DNA of 64,000 bases from the NCBI GenBank assembly GCA_949987565.1, contig OX465110.1, forward strand, positions 16,470,394-16,534,393. The letters run 5' to 3'. This document shows positions 35,501-46,400 of this stretch, piece after piece. Position 1 is the first letter of the stretch; every line of letters begins with the position of its first letter. The notes under the pieces are model-generated. The model saw only the letters and a list, made by a program, of their open reading frames with translations. It had not been told where the DNA came from and did no database searches. Source of the stretch: Luidia sarsii (taxonomy: Eukaryota > Echinodermata > Asteroidea > Paxillosida > Luidiidae). Made by a program: the position numbers and the translations under genes.

Positions 35501-36390
35501 GGGTACAAGAAACTGGGGGCAAACCTTTGTTTTTAGATGCCTGTGATATTATGACAAGTAAGATAAATATGACCAAAGCCTAAGCCCGAGCCAAAGCCTT
35601 CGTTTTTTTGTAAACGGCCTTGGAATACTCGGGTCAGCCTTAGATGCTCTTTTGCGGCAACCCCATTTGATGAAGTCTGGTTTGTCTCATCCGTCGAACC
35701 GTTTCATTATCTTCTTCAGTTCAACTCCTGACTCGGCCAGCATGGAGGCATGGTCACTTGGGCACAGCCTGGGTCGATCCTAGGAAGCTGATCCCACACT
35801 CTAACTCCTTTCATTCTACAGAATACCTATCCCAATACAGATGAGAGTCGGGCCGTGTCCGAAACGGGCGTCTAGTGCTAGCTCTAGATCTTCCCCCCCC
35901 CCTATTGGAAATACACGGAGATGCGAAGACAATTGAGGTTTTTCACATGACGTCACTTGACCGCCAAAAGCCAATTAGCATGTCCACAGGAGCGTCCAAA
36001 TACGCGGACGCGCATTCAAATATCGAATCTGAGTATTTCCAGTGGACATTTGATGACTCGAAGGTGCGTGCGTTCCGCGTACATCCGCGTGAATTGAACG
36101 CTGACCGGCAAAAAGCATGTGACTGAAAAACCTCTATAAGCCCGAGCCGTAGCTCCGGAAGCCCCTTTTTTGGACGCTGCCTATTACTCTGTTGAATCTT
36201 GATTGCTTGGTAGGTGCTGGAGACGGTGCTGCGGGACATCTACCGGAGCCTGAAGCTGGCTCTGGCCGTGGAAAAGGATGACGTCGTGCGCTTACACTGC
36301 CAGCTAGCCCTGGAGGAATTGGACACCATCACCAGGCAGTATCTGTTCCCTGAGCAGACTCTCAGCAAGAAAATCACAGTGCTCCCTTGA
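23560..36390 (+). CDS. TANGO6: TANGO6 (TMCO7) orthologue, HEAT/RTP1-type protein
   Basis: Proposed exons: 23560-23626, 25163-26323, 27186-27319, 27899-28061, 28370-28565, 29118-29309, 30018-30141, 31213-31578, 32393-33046, 33623-33785, 34436-34587, 35147-35260 and 36214-36390. They give about 1220 residues (human about 1094). Landmarks: GLVPNLLHGIGIPMEKRSGF in exon 2, GDFFIIVLKELTSI across exons 7-8, an acidic run DVEEEEEEEE in exon 8, and an RTP1_C1-like part (RELFDPLLPVRGHALRVLGK to DPDPIVRASSLSNMAEVC). The C-terminal RTP1_C2-like end has LHCQLALEELDTI and finishes KKITVLP. TANGO6 is linked to secretion and Golgi organisation; yeast Rtp1 imports RNA polymerase II. Exon 1 rests only on an ATG, donor and matching phase. 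The exon 6 donor (GTAGTC) is poor, and an in-frame TAG follows it directly. Confidence 0.92.
23750..23885. repeat. (TCTGAG)n run and MITE fragment in TANGO6 intron 1
   Basis: A TCTGAG/TCTGAC simple repeat lies at about 23753-23786. It is followed by a segment with GTAACTTGGACCCGACAAG and AGTCACCCTTTTT. The reverse of that segment recurs twice in USP10 intron 1, near 50.37 and 50.80 kb, so it is a dispersed element end. Confidence 0.6.
23886..25162 (+). other. TANGO6 intron 1, remainder
   Basis: No gene or recognisable repeat family is seen here. Near 24.95-24.98 kb a short direct repeat (AGCGTCGAAAACG) occurs twice within about 20 bases. The acceptor at 25161-25162 follows ATCCAATGACCC. Confidence 0.4.
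26395..26675. mobile_element. MITE-like element with ACCACA ends
   Basis: In TANGO6 intron 2. It starts with TATACCACAAAATATCAC and ends with GTGGTAAATTGTGGTATAC. Internal copies of TACCACA and TGTGGTA alternate in both directions, so it can fold into a long hairpin. No transposase is encoded. Confidence 0.6.
27362..27619. mobile_element. MITE with TATGTGACCCGGCACA ends
   Basis: In TANGO6 intron 3. The left end TATGTGACCCGGCACAGC and the right end GTTGTGCCGGGTCACATA are inverted copies with one mismatch. The 220-base middle is AT-rich and non-coding. It looks like a typical short non-autonomous DNA transposon. Confidence 0.8.
27721..27862 (+). mobile_element. tRNA-derived SINE, family A
   Basis: In TANGO6 intron 3, just upstream of exon 4. 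Contains GCCCCGGCAAAGACTGG, GCCACCATCTAAGGGCTGG, box A-like GGGCTCAGATGGAAGAGC and box B-like GGGTTCAAGTCCTGG. The first third of the element is missing compared with the copy at 32.04 kb. Confidence 0.75.
28715..28912. repeat. Foldback element copy
   Basis: In TANGO6 intron 5. The left arm (TAGTGGGCCTAAAATTTTGA, then CTAGCAGGACTTTTCTCAAA) and right arm (GAGAAAGGTCCTGCTAGGAT, then AAACGTCAGGCCCACTAAAT) flank a spacer with AGAGCGACAAGGACAAAAC. The spacer also recurs in other copies. Confidence 0.85.
29777..29924. mobile_element. Tc1/pogo-like MITE, TA target duplication
   Basis: In TANGO6 intron 6. The ends are CAGTGGGATGTCGCTATAAC and the inverse of CAGTGGAACAATGCTATAAC, flanked by TA on both sides. 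The termini resemble those of pogo/Tigger-type elements. A second copy is at 40882-41060. Confidence 0.8.
30540..30622. repeat. Foldback element fragment
   Basis: One arm with its upstream spacer: ATCTGTTTTGTCCTTGTCAC, then TTTGAGAAAGGTCCTGCTAG and AAACGTCAGGCCCACTAAAT. It is preceded by CATCCGTGTCCTATTCACTC, also seen before the copies at 49.57 and 53.83 kb. In TANGO6 intron 7. Confidence 0.75.
30725..30950. repeat. Foldback element joined to a second repeat
   Basis: A complete foldback copy (flank TTGCAAACTGCTTACTGACT, arms meeting at about 30829) runs into 85 bases ending ACCAATGTTGTGTAGGGGCT. That second piece matches one end of the inverted element at 59096-59460. The join at about 30867 suggests one element inserted next to or into the other. 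Confidence 0.7.
31587..31610. repeat. (GT)n microsatellite
   Basis: About eleven GT units immediately downstream of the TANGO6 exon 8 donor (31579). Its closeness to the 5' splice site makes length variation potentially relevant to splicing. Confidence 0.9.
32040..32312 (+). mobile_element. tRNA-derived SINE A followed by a foldback arm
   Basis: In TANGO6 intron 8. The best SINE A copy runs from GTGATCCCTGGAGTTATATG to AAGTCCCGGGTCCAG at 32220, with box A TAGCTCAGATGGAAGAGC and box B CTTCAAGTCCCG. It is followed at once by a foldback arm (GATACATGTATCTGTTTTG to GTCAGGCCCACTAAATTTTG). The SINE tail and the foldback spacer appear fused. Confidence 0.8.
33095..33250. repeat. Foldback element copy
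   Basis: In TANGO6 intron 9. The left arm has GTGGGCCTGATGTTTGGATC and the right arm has AAAGGTCCTGCTAGGATCGA, followed by the outer flank TTTGGTAATTTTAGTCAGTA in reverse. The two arms are close together, giving a compact hairpin. Confidence 0.85.
33425..33560. repeat. GAAACGTC-family fragment
   Basis: In TANGO6 intron 9. It shares GGCTCTGGAAAGAGCCATT, CCACACTCCTTCTCGATAG and CATGGCATCACCACAAAC with the element at 7787-8035. The ribozyme-like core is absent here. Confidence 0.6.
34100..34435 (+). mobile_element. SINE B fragments
   Basis: In TANGO6 intron 10. It contains a decayed tRNA-like head (TTGACTGGCATAGCC, CCACCGAGCTGGTCG) and the SINE B tail (GTCGAGGAGAATGTAATTAA, CAGGCAAAGCACTGGACATT, GCAGGACAAACCCTCATTGA). 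A further tail piece lies at 34648-34690 in intron 11. Confidence 0.5.
34903..35035. repeat. GAAACGTC-family copy
   Basis: In TANGO6 intron 11. On the minus strand it reads ATCTCCTGATGATGGGAAGA, then GTACACACTGTCTAAAAGG. The core CTGATGA is kept, but the GAAA part is AAAA, so this copy is degenerate. Confidence 0.6.
35373..35625. mobile_element. MITE with GGCCCGTTTACGAAAC ends
   Basis: In TANGO6 intron 12. The left end GGGCCCGTTTACGAAACAAA and the right end CGTTTTTTTGTAAACGGCC are imperfect inverted copies, with AAGCC/GGCTT boxes repeated inside. No coding capacity. Confidence 0.65.
35850..36180. mobile_element. Related MITE next to TANGO6 last exon
   Basis: Begins GGGCCGTGTCCGAAACGGGC and ends with GAGCCGTAGCTCCGGAAGCC, CTTTTTTGGACGC. 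A TGACGTCA lies at about 35949. The end pattern resembles the element at 35373. It sits about 30 bases before the acceptor region of the last TANGO6 exon. Confidence 0.5.
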
Positions 36391-36407
36391 GAACCCCCCC
36401 CCAAAAA

Positions 36408-36413
36408 AATAAA
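36408..36413 (+). terminator. Candidate poly(A) signal for TANGO6
   Basis: AATAAA occurs 18 bases after the stop codon, which would make a very short 3' UTR. A second AATAAA lies at 36623-36628 and is the more ordinary choice. Sequence alone cannot decide. Confidence 0.3.
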
Positions 36414-37380
36414 TAGCATCAAACTTTATATGCCAATAGATTTGCTGATCACCCGAAGAGTGGGTTTGCGTCACCAGGGATCAGGGGACGGAGCAACTTT
36501 AGGAAGGCTAGTCTTGGTCTTGGGAGGGCTAGTTCTTAATACAGGCATGCAATTTTTCCGTGGATCTGCGGATTTCCGCGTTTTTGTTTAATTCAGCCGT
36601 AAAAAAAAAAATCTGTAAACAAAATAAAATAATAATAATTAATACAAAATAAAAAAATGCATCTGGATATTTCTTCTCCCCTAACTCTTATTTAAAACAC
36701 ATGCTGAGATCAGGTTAAAAACTTTGATGTTTACTTTTCATTTTGTGTAAAAAAACAATCAATTTTCTGGGTGTATGTATGCCTTGAGAAAGGTTAAAAT
36801 CTGTCACTCAGCTTAAGTCATAAGTTGTCACAAACTGCTCAGAATGCACCACAGAGCATCAGCTTTTCAGCTGAGAACGTTGCTGCAACGTGCTGAGGTG
36901 AGCCAGTGATGTCATGGCTCAACTCAGCACGGGAGCCCGTCTGAGATCGTTACAAGGGTATTGCAGGTAATTTTAGTCAGTGAGTAGTTTGCAACAGTTT
37001 CTGTATTAACTACATTTTATCATAAATAAGTTCAATGAGCACACATAAAGTGACTATTTCCCAGCGTTGGTGATTAAAAAAAAACCACCACAAAACAATG
37101 ACTTGATTCTACTCCTGATGTTAGAGGATTTCCATTTAAATTGGTTTATTTGCCATATCCACAGATATCGGTGGAAGAAATTCAAGTTATGTACAATAAT
37201 CTGTTCATTAGCAAACCATTCTGGGAAAAAAAAAGAAGTGACAGGAACAAGGCTTGCAAACTTCCAAACAACATAAGTGGTTGGAACTTCCACTGAATAA
37301 TTAAACACATTAACATTGACACAGTATTCAGATGAAGCACATTATGTTGTCCAGTTGGGAAAAATAACCTAACAAAGCAA
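36414..37380. other. Intergenic/3' UTR, TANGO6 downstream
   Basis: AT-rich sequence between convergent TANGO6 and USP10. A fragment of the foldback flank (ATTTTAGTCAGTGAGTAGTTTG) is at about 36970. No gene seen. Confidence 0.45.
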
Positions 37381-37384
37381 ACTT

Positions 37385-37585
37385 TGTAGATAATATGATG
37401 TATGCGTCGAGGAGAATGTAAGCTAATGAGTGTTTGCCCTGCTCTACGTAATAAGCACTGAATGCTCAGTGCTTTGCCCGACCGCCTGCTTAACAAAAAA
37501 ACAGGCAGCTCGGACAGGATTCGAACCTGACTCCTGTTTTCTAGTGCAGACGTCTTAACCACTGGACCACCAAGCTAGTAGAAGT
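37385..37585 (-). mobile_element. tRNA-derived SINE, family B
   Basis: Minus strand. The head has box A (TGGTCCAGTGGTTAAGACG) and box B (GGTTCGAATCCTGTCC). The tail has GGGCAAAGCACTGAGCATTC and ends in TTACATTCTCCTCGACGCAT. This is the most complete copy of the family in the window. Confidence 0.75.
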
Positions 37586-37984
37586 CAGATTCTAATCTGT
37601 ATAGTGACGGGTACTGCATGTATCATAGATAAATGATTTTCATGTCGAGTTGGGAAAGCCCTCATTGAAAAACAGACTTTCCATGTTAATGCAACCACAG
37701 CTTTTTCATTTACAAAATGGCCAGATTTATATTCAAACCATAAACTATATAACCTCTCCCACCAAACACTTCATACAAAGTGAGCACTTGCTTTCCCCCA
37801 AATTCACAAACCATTTTTTTTTTTAGGAAATCTCTTTTTTTACAAGTAATATAGATTACTGACCCTTAATTTTGCCCATTTCCAAGGATATAGGAAATTC
37901 TAAAAATATTAAATTTTTTGTTGAAAAATCTCTTTAGGAGATTGACAATTATGATTTTCTTATGTGGCTCAAAATTGTTTCCGA

Positions 37985-38150
37985 GACCTGGGGTCCATTT
38001 CACCAAACTCGTCGTAACTCACGATCAATCGCAAGACGAAGAGTGATGCACAGAAACCATACAGCCTAGCACAACTTACAATGGGTTATCCATCATAAGT
38101 ACCAGTAGAGTTTACGATGCATCAAAAGGCTTTGTAAAATCCATCCCCGC
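37985..38150. mobile_element. MITE (TTTGTGAAATCCA family)
   Basis: The left end GGGGTCCATTTCACCAAACT and the right end AGGCTTTGTAAAATCCATCC are inverted copies. The middle has ATCGCAAGACGAAGAGTGAT and GATGCATC, shared with the copy at 49068-49240. Confidence 0.7.
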
Positions 38151-38639
38151 CTTTCTACAAGAACTTTTTTATAAAATAGCATTTTTTTTTTTTAGAAAGC
38201 AGCTACAGAATTTATAATTTCTAGGTCAATCAACCCCTTCAAATTACCAATTTTTTTCTCCGTGCAGTGTCATTCACTAGGAGAAAAATATGAAAACTGG
38301 TTAAGAAATTATTTTCATATTATTTAAAATAATTATTCCCATACAGTTTCCCTTTACTTTGTTTGATTGAAAATTGTTTTTGAACGATATTTTATGCCCC
38401 GTGAATGACAGATCGTCCCTCCAGAGCAAAACTCGGTCCTTATTTACATCACGGGCACCTAGTCATTGGGAGTGACCTACATTCAATGATGCTAATGAAC
38501 ACACTAGCGTGCTGCAAACCCCATGACTTGCCCTCTCGTCCCATGAAATGTTACCTCACTTCCTTTCATCATCAAAATTAATATATCTTTGGCCTATCTC
38601 AACACATTTTCAAAATAACACAGACAACTATAGCAATAT

Positions 38640-38795
38640 ACAAAAATGATGCGAACTGCTTGCCGAGTTCAATGACCAAAATGCAAATCTTAAAAATGTC
38701 GAGGGACGGATGTTCTTATCCTAAAGGGCTCTGCCTTTGAGAGAAAGGTTCTGTGAGGACCGAAACAACACATCCACTTATTTTTAAGAACACAA
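38640..38795. repeat. Degenerate foldback element
   Basis: Keeps the flank ATGACCAAAATGCAAATCTT and weak arms (GGGACGGATGTTCTTATCC; GAGAAAGGTTCTGTGAGGAC). It is older than the other copies. Confidence 0.55.
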
Positions 38796-39356
38796 CAAAA
38801 CTGTCTGATACTGGGGACAACTTCATAGTGTTTATACAAGCAGTCAGAACATGCAAAGCCATGTTTAGAAAATTCCGATTGCTGGGCAACGAACTAGTTA
38901 TGAATTTTTGCTGGTTTTTTTATTCTGTTCGTTAACCAATCAATCTTATGCTCATTCAATTTCTGTGCTGTGTGAAATTGTCGCCAGTATTTACCAACTT
39001 CTCTCCACATAAGCATGAAAGCAATTATTCAAAGCTTCATTACGTTTGTAAAGCAATGCTACACCTTTTACATAATTTTAAAGAAATTGCGTATACTTTG
39101 AACTTTAAATGTTATCAATGATAAGCTTACTTAAAGTAAATTGTACTTTATATATACATACACAAGGGTTGCTTTGCAAATGGATCTCAAAGGGTAATGA
39201 TAGATAATGATAGGGACGGCCTGGTATGGCTTCTCCGGGATGCAAGTTATGCTTTTCACTGTAAAATTGATAGATAGCTTCACCTGAGAAAATGATAGAT
39301 GGCGTTTCGGATAAAAACTCTTTTATGTTTAAACTGAGGTCCCAGCTGGTAACCGG

Positions 39357-39612
39357 AGCCCGATTTCATAGAGCCGCTTAAACATGAAAATCTGCTAAGC
39401 AGAGAAAGATCTCCCTTGTGTTAGCAGTATCACAAACAGTTAACTGCACCGGAATGCAAAGTCAATTGGTTTTGACTTGTATTCCACTCTTTCTTTACTT
39501 GGCATGAAACGAAAAGTGAAGCTTGGGGCTGGCAAGGTGATCCTATGAACCCTGACTTTTTGTGCTCGAGATAATTTTGGCGCTTAAGCAGCTCTAGAAA
39601 ATTGGCCCCCTG
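39357..39612. mobile_element. MITE with CTTAAGCAGCTCTA ends
   Basis: The left end GAGCCCGATTTCATAGAGCC, then GCTTAAAC, and the right end GCGCTTAAGCAGCTCTAGAA, then TTGGCCCCC, are imperfect inverted copies. The interior repeats CTGCTAAGCAGAG. No coding capacity. It lies between TANGO6 and USP10. Confidence 0.6.
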
Positions 39613-39619
39613 CTTAAGT

Positions 39620-40270
39620 AGATCCACTGATTCAGTTACGGATTGGTAACTTTTGTCGGTGGTGTCCGAAATGGCTTCTCCCCATGAACCATCAGATCAG
39701 GGGACACATTAGACTCAAGAATCATTATCCAAGTGCTCACACTATTCTTAACTTCGCAATGAAAATTCATCCCATGAGACATTTTACTTCACTGGGCTAT
39801 CCGACTTGAATCCCTATCAGCCGATTGCCCTTCTTAAAGAAATCACGCAGACAACTGTAAGACTTCCATTCTTCAGTTTAGACTCTGAAGGGTCTCGTCC
39901 CAATTTTGTTGTTTTTGAAATTGCATTCACAAAGACAGGCCTCATCTGAGCACTTGGTGATCAGGCTCACTGACAAAGAATTATGGACGTAAATTGTAAA
40001 GTGACGGTGGGTTAGGATGTTGTCAGTGGATCTTGCCCGTGGCTCGCTCGGTGCAGTAAACCCTTCCGAGCCAGAATTAAAAAAAACTCATGATAACCCT
40101 TCACTGGGGGATTTTTTTGTTATCACCGGCAGCATGCAAGCATAAGAGAATTTGAAGCTCGACTGATATGCACAGAATCCTCGGTTTTGATATTTGCACA
40201 AATAGCAGATCATTCCTGCCTACTCAATGCAACAGGATTACATCAAATATCTTCAGATAAGAATCGAAGG
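39620..40270. other. Intergenic downstream of USP10
   Basis: No gene or clear repeat is visible here; part of it is probably the USP10 3' UTR. A reverse AATAAA at 38918-38923 is a possible but unproven end of that transcript. Confidence 0.35.
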
Positions 40271-40274
40271 TCTG

Positions 40275-40385
40275 CATGATGGAATCACAATGTGGACAAT
40301 TTGCGATGACACCGAGTAAGCCATCGCCTACAAGGAGTATCCAGTATCAACTCAAAAATTCAGGACAGTGTACTCTGCCCATCAA
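40275..40385. repeat. GAAACGTC-family fragment in USP10 3' region
   Basis: Shares ATTTGCGATGACACCGAG and GACAGTGTACTCTGCCCATC with other copies of the family. It begins about 110 bases downstream of the USP10 stop codon. Confidence 0.5.
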
Positions 40386-40491
40386 ATATTATGCGGCAAT
40401 TTTGTTCCCCCCCCCTGTAACTGTAACTGTAACGAAATCTGTTAAAACGGTTGATACAATGGTTACTTCTTCCCCCCCCCCGAGTGATGAC

Positions 40492-43400
40492 TCAGATGAG
40501 GTCACAGCGTCTGTAGAAGAGCAGATAGGGCGTGTAGGCTGCCAGGGGCTTGATGACGTGGGCCAGGCGGATGGGCTTGACCGAGCTGTCGTCCAGACGC
40601 AGCCAGCTGTTGCTGCCGGCGTGGAAGACGTCGGTGATGTAGTGGCCACCAGAGGTCTCCTTACCCGTGTGGTACACCACTGGAGGAGTGGAGGGAAAAA
40701 AAAGACCAGACCAGCAACCAAACAGAATGAGTCCGCATGTTTGAAGACGCTTTTCGGGATCAAGCTCAAGCTCAACGCAATGGCATTGGTGGGAGAACCA
40801 CTTGACTCCATCTTACAACACATCCCCAGGATTTCAAACTTCAAGATCTCTTCAATTTTGGCATCGGATTCATCAACAATACAGTGGGACGTCGCTATAA
40901 CGAACGCCGATATACCGAACATTCGGCTATAATGAGCATGCCCTTTGGCTCCCGACATAATACGTCTGTGGATATGCGGCGGCAACTGCTATAATGAACA
41001 ACCGCTATACCGATCAATTTTCATGGATCCCAGGATGTTCGTTATAATGACGTTCCACTGTAATACACACTCTGACAAAAAAAAAAAAGTTATCTAAGCT
41101 TGATCAGAAATTTGAAAAAGGTAGAGAGCACTCACCCGCAAACAGTTTATATGTCCGCTGCTTGATGAGTATCTTGGACTTGATGCTTTGCGACAGAAGA
41201 TCTGGTGAAGAAAACACAGATAGCTTAAAGAAAAATCATCGACTCTTAACCTTTAAAAGCTGGAGGTGACAGCTCTGTGCTTCAAAGTAGATTTCTGAAA
41301 TTTCCAAGCCCCGGGCAATGGTCTGCTATCAGCCTACTACACGTTGCACGATGCCCAGCCTGCACGGAGGGACACAGCCACCCACCTCGGTTGATCTCCA
41401 GCTCCACGGAGTAGTCCAGTTTCTTCATCACCTTCTGGCAGCCTCCAGACTTGTCGTAGACGAACCTCTTGAGGTGAAGGATGAGCACGGGAGGAAGCTC
41501 CTCTAAGGTGATGCGACGAGATGCCTCAACCTGCGACCAGAGGGAGGAGACCGATGAGACAGAGCGGGACTGGGCCCACGAGAATCCATCGTTGCAAAGA
41601 CTGGCATGTGCTTACTGATTATGCGACGGAGAGATGCGATTGCGAGCTTCATGGCAGGGGACAGGTGCAGACGCCCTTCATTTTTAATTTTTTTTTTAAC
41701 AGATAAAATTGAGTACCCCCGTAGTTTGAGATACCAGTTTGACATAAAATACCCCCCCAAAAAAAATAAAAAAAATAAAAAATAAAAAAAAATTCCGGAA
41801 ATCCCCCCACAAAAATCACACCATTTCCAGAAATGCGGAAATTTCCGGAAGTCTTACATCCCTGGTCTACGAAATCTATGGGTATGATGTTTCTTTGAAG
41901 AGAATCAAATGCAAAGATACAGACAGCCCGTCTTTATTAATCAACAAATCGTAGGCAGCTCGAGCAGAATTTGAAACTGCACCTCGTGCTGTTTCTCACA
42001 CACAGATGAGCTAGTTACGAGATTTGTTGGGTAGATATGAATCTATGCGGCAGAGATGCACCAGGCCCCCTGTGGGCCTCGTGTGCCTGAATGCTTCTCA
42101 CACAGACCCTCAGTTTTCTTTGACTGTTCATCGGCCAGAATGGTTACCTCCTGCTTTGTCTTAATGCAGGTGAAGCCATGCAGTGCCTCACGGCTCCCAA
42201 GATTCTCGATGGCTTCACGGACTGACCAGATGTTTTCAGACTGTGAAGGAACCAAATTGCATGAAAACATTGAAAGGGTTGTCAAAGCAGTATTCAGAGT
42301 TGTCAAAGCAGTATCAAGTATGACCAAATTCAATTAAAAAAAGGGAAAAGAAACTTCAACAAAGGGGGCGATATTTATAACTATGTAAGACCTCGAGCAT
42401 TTTCATGGGTGGTACCCAGACGCCCACCTGAATGTCAAGTTGCAGTGTGAAGAATGGCTGGAGGGTAGCCGACTCCTTGGAACCTTGCTGGTGGAGGGCC
42501 GACCTCATCTGACCTCCAAAGATGTTGTAGAGAGGAGAGCGATGAAAGTGGGCCTGAAAAAAGAAAGAAAAAAAGAGCAAAAAGCCTTGTGGGTTTACCA
42601 GAATCTTCTGGGACACCGACTGCAGACGGGTTCAGCTCTTCTTCTTTCGCTTGAGACGACTAGGCAGTCTTGCCGAGCCGCTGCATCCAGCTTCACTGTG
42701 TCTGGGTTTGGATGATCAAGGTCCAGGTGAGGGTGGGGGGGGGGGTGTTTGGAGAGTGGGGGGGGGGGCAGTCGTTGATGATGTAATGGGCAGTCAGCTG
42801 GGCAGCATCACACAGGCAAGCCGCAGAAGGGCGCAAGCCCCCGGCGGTGCATGTTGGCATTGAAACGGCCAACGCCTGCACGGAGCTGATTCAGGGTTGT
42901 ACCGATCCTTGGGCACGCCGTGGTAAACCTGTGTTTGGGGTGGTAGGGAGTCGTGCAGGACGGGTCTGCTGCCTGCTGGTTCTCCGTGCTTAGTTCAGCT
43001 TGGTTCAGCTGATCATGAGTGAAGGAGTACCGCCACTGTTGCCTCCTGACCGCAGTTTGTCTCTTCAAGGGTTGCTTCCCCTCCTGAAAGATCTCTCCTT
43101 GTCCTGCGGTAATCAGGTTTGGACAGAAACGACCGAAACCTTTTCACTTACCGCCCGAGTGATGGCGCTCTTGTTGCGCGGTCCAACCTGCTCCCATTCA
43201 TCCTCGTTCCCCCCCTCCTCCTCTTCCACCTCTTTCTCGTCCATGGCGTGAATGGTCGTCGGTAGACCATTGGTCTTGGCACTGGCGGGTCCGTTAACAT
43301 CTCCTGCCAAGGGAATCAAGGAAGTTTTTCTTCTAACCTGGGCTATAAGAAACCCCAATCACACTGACATTCCAAAAATCCAAAAACATGGCCCATGGAT

Positions 43401-46400
43401 TTAGTGTGCATGACGGTCTATTCTTTTGTCTGGAATACAGTGAGAGTTTGAGGTAAACGGAGGATCAACTTAACTCTTTCCGTACGGCGCGCCGATACAT
43501 CGGCTCGGTAAACCGCTCTCTGTTGACGGAAAGCCGATACATCGGCTCGCGTGTCCCATTGTTTCTAATATATTACCAAATTTATTCCGTACAGACATGC
43601 ACATTAATTCCGTAGTGAAAGAGTTAACCGGGTTCAACTTAATCGAGATTTTACTCTGATTTTGCTCTGAGAAAATGATTATGCACATGCCGTCACCACA
43701 AACAATCTACATCCCTATTGTCTCAACCCACCATATTGCTCGGGAGAGAAGTGCTTGAGGAGAGCCAGCATCTCTTCGTGGAGTCCGTTCAGAAGACAGC
43801 CGAGGAACTCCTCCGCATCCTCCTGGCATCCTTGCTGCATTCAGAACGACACCAAAAAACCCATCCCATCAGTGCGAGGCTCGTTTCAGCACAGCGCAAA
43901 CAGGCAATTTTTCGAGTAACGTCATAAATAAAGGTTCATAACACCCATGTTGGTCTGAATTCCACAAATTTGTTTGTATTTCTATTCTGCAGCCGATTGC
44001 CCGAAACTTCAAATTTTGTTGCGTAACTTGCACAACATTTTGCTGCCTTTCCTAAATAGTGCACAAAAGTGCCATTGTGGCGCAAGAAGTACGCAACATT
44101 TGTACGTTACGTAAATTACGCAACTTTTCTTGAAATCAGCAGCTGTGATGTAAGTTTTTTTGCATACTAGCATGCATTTCAAGGATTCTTAAGAGGTATA
44201 AGAGGTCATATTTGAGCGCCATAATTCTGAACTGTGCACCAGAAAGCCAATGCAGTGTGATTACACACTCCACTAGACCGACAGCGAAATCCCTAGACTC
44301 GGCTCAGGGTCTAGCTAGCGATATCCCCGGATCCCCGGGCCAGACACCGACCTTGACAGAGAGTGAGGTATCGGCCACGGCCATCATCTGATAGACGACA
44401 CTGGGCTCGATGGCCACAGCTGGCTTGACGTCGGGCACTCCCTTCTTAGGCACGGCACGGGTCATCTGCTCAGAAAACTTGCTGACAAGCTCCACCCTGC
44501 CGCCAAAGAGAACATTTGACATTTTCATCTCGGCATCCTGAATAAGACAGTCATGGGGACAACTGGGAATATGGACCTTTTCAATATGATATCGGTGGGC
44601 TAGTCCTTTCACAAAGTTTGTCCATTGACCCACTGTGTATTAATATTATTTCTGGTTAATTTGACTGTTTATAGCAGTCAAAAGAGGGTTTCACTCTTTC
44701 CAGGACCACACTCACTCACAAAAGAGATTCTCATATATGGTGTGACCGGAAACCTATTTGGTACCACCACCACAGCCTTAAGTCTTATTTAGTCCAAAGA
44801 CTGCGATAAAAGTTCAGCTTACAGAAGATACCAAAAATGTACAATTACTATTACATTACTATAGACAATTTGGATGTGTACATAGCTAATTGCTCCTGCA
44901 ATTAGTACTCATGTTTTGGCATTTCACTGATTTCAATGGGAAAGGTTAATTGGATAAAGTAAGCATTGAATTCCTTGAGTTCTGAGCAGTGACGGCCGTG
45001 AAGCTCTTGATAACTGCAGAGCATGAGATTGGAAGGTTTTCGTGGTGAGAGAAGCAGAATGAGTGATGGGTTTGCGAAGTCTCCTGAAAACTAGAGAATA
45101 CTGTTAAAAACGTCGAGTTCTTTCGATTCTTCGGGTGCTTTTCAGAACCACACACACTCACAAAAGAGAAACTGCATGGTGTTTAATACCGCAAACCGAT
45201 CACTTGGCTGAAGAGCATCTTGTCTACTTACATGGCATCCAGCATGGGAGTTGAGCTGGGCCCTCGTTGCATAGGAAAGAACGGCAAATACTTCATCAGG
45301 TGATAGAATGGCGGGCAGGCCAGCAAGGCTTGCAAGATCTGAAGCGGGGGTGTCAAGGGGCAAACTCATGCACCAGGGAGATCCTTTCAAGACAATCTCC
45401 ACGAACATGCCGGTATTGACGCATGAATGCCGGTATTGTGTGGCATTTTGGCTTGGTAACCCATCAGTATCAACAAATACAGCATTCTCACTTCCCGCTA
45501 ACGTCTCTCAACAACCAAGGAAGAACCAAAGTCATGAACCTGCCACACGAGCATCTGTGCGACACAGAATACCCGAGGAGAACACGGCTTCCAAAACCCA
45601 CTTGGCAGAGTGAGGTATCTTTGAGTAAGGATACACTGTTAACGTAGCACCAGTTGCCAACATTCTTCAGCCCTCTTGGCAGGATGTACATAGCACGGTG
45701 ACTCAGAGACACACGACTCAAAGCATCTGCACAGAAAACACCAAGGCACTAAGAATTAAAAAGCCTCATATAGTGTTCCATGAAGCAATACAGTAATACA
45801 TAAAGTACACGATCCCTGGCTCATTTTCTGAGTAGACTGTCAAGTTGTTATCTCAAAAGAGTAATACTACATTGGTAAGTGGGACAAAGCACTTAATTCT
45901 ATTGTTTTGTTCAACGGTGACCAACAGAAAATGGCATCATCTCCATTAGACTCATGGCCTACTTGTTGGGTTGAATTTAATTATTTCGGGGGAGTGAGAC
46001 TTGTTAACGTCTAACGAGTCGGTCAAATAACAAAGAGATAGTTAGCCCTTAATTTGAGTTGGAGCAGATGCTTAGTGATAGCAGGTCTAAGGAGATCGAC
46101 TAAATGACGCCGACTTGAGTGTTGGGCTTACCTCCTAGAACCTTAGCCCTTGGATCTCTGTGCATAGACACGGGCGTCTTGTCGTCCACATCAGCCAGCT
46201 CCGTCGCCGTCGCCACGGAGGCCTGGGGAGCATCTGCAGGGGCAGGAGACGAGACGACACTGGGCTGGGCCGCCGGGAATGAGGCCGAGGATTTGAAGAG
46301 GCTGGCCCAACTGCTGGGCCGCGGCGCCGGAGCCGGTGCTGGGCTCGTGAGGGCCGAACTCTCGACTTGATCGGCTGCCGTTTCCGGCGGGCCCGAGGAA

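Noticed and set aside
44497..44537. Longer USP10 exon starting at 44537
   Set aside because: An upstream acceptor exists, but it would break phase with the preceding exon. The acceptor before 44496 gives phase and family match (MLDAM then VELVSKF).
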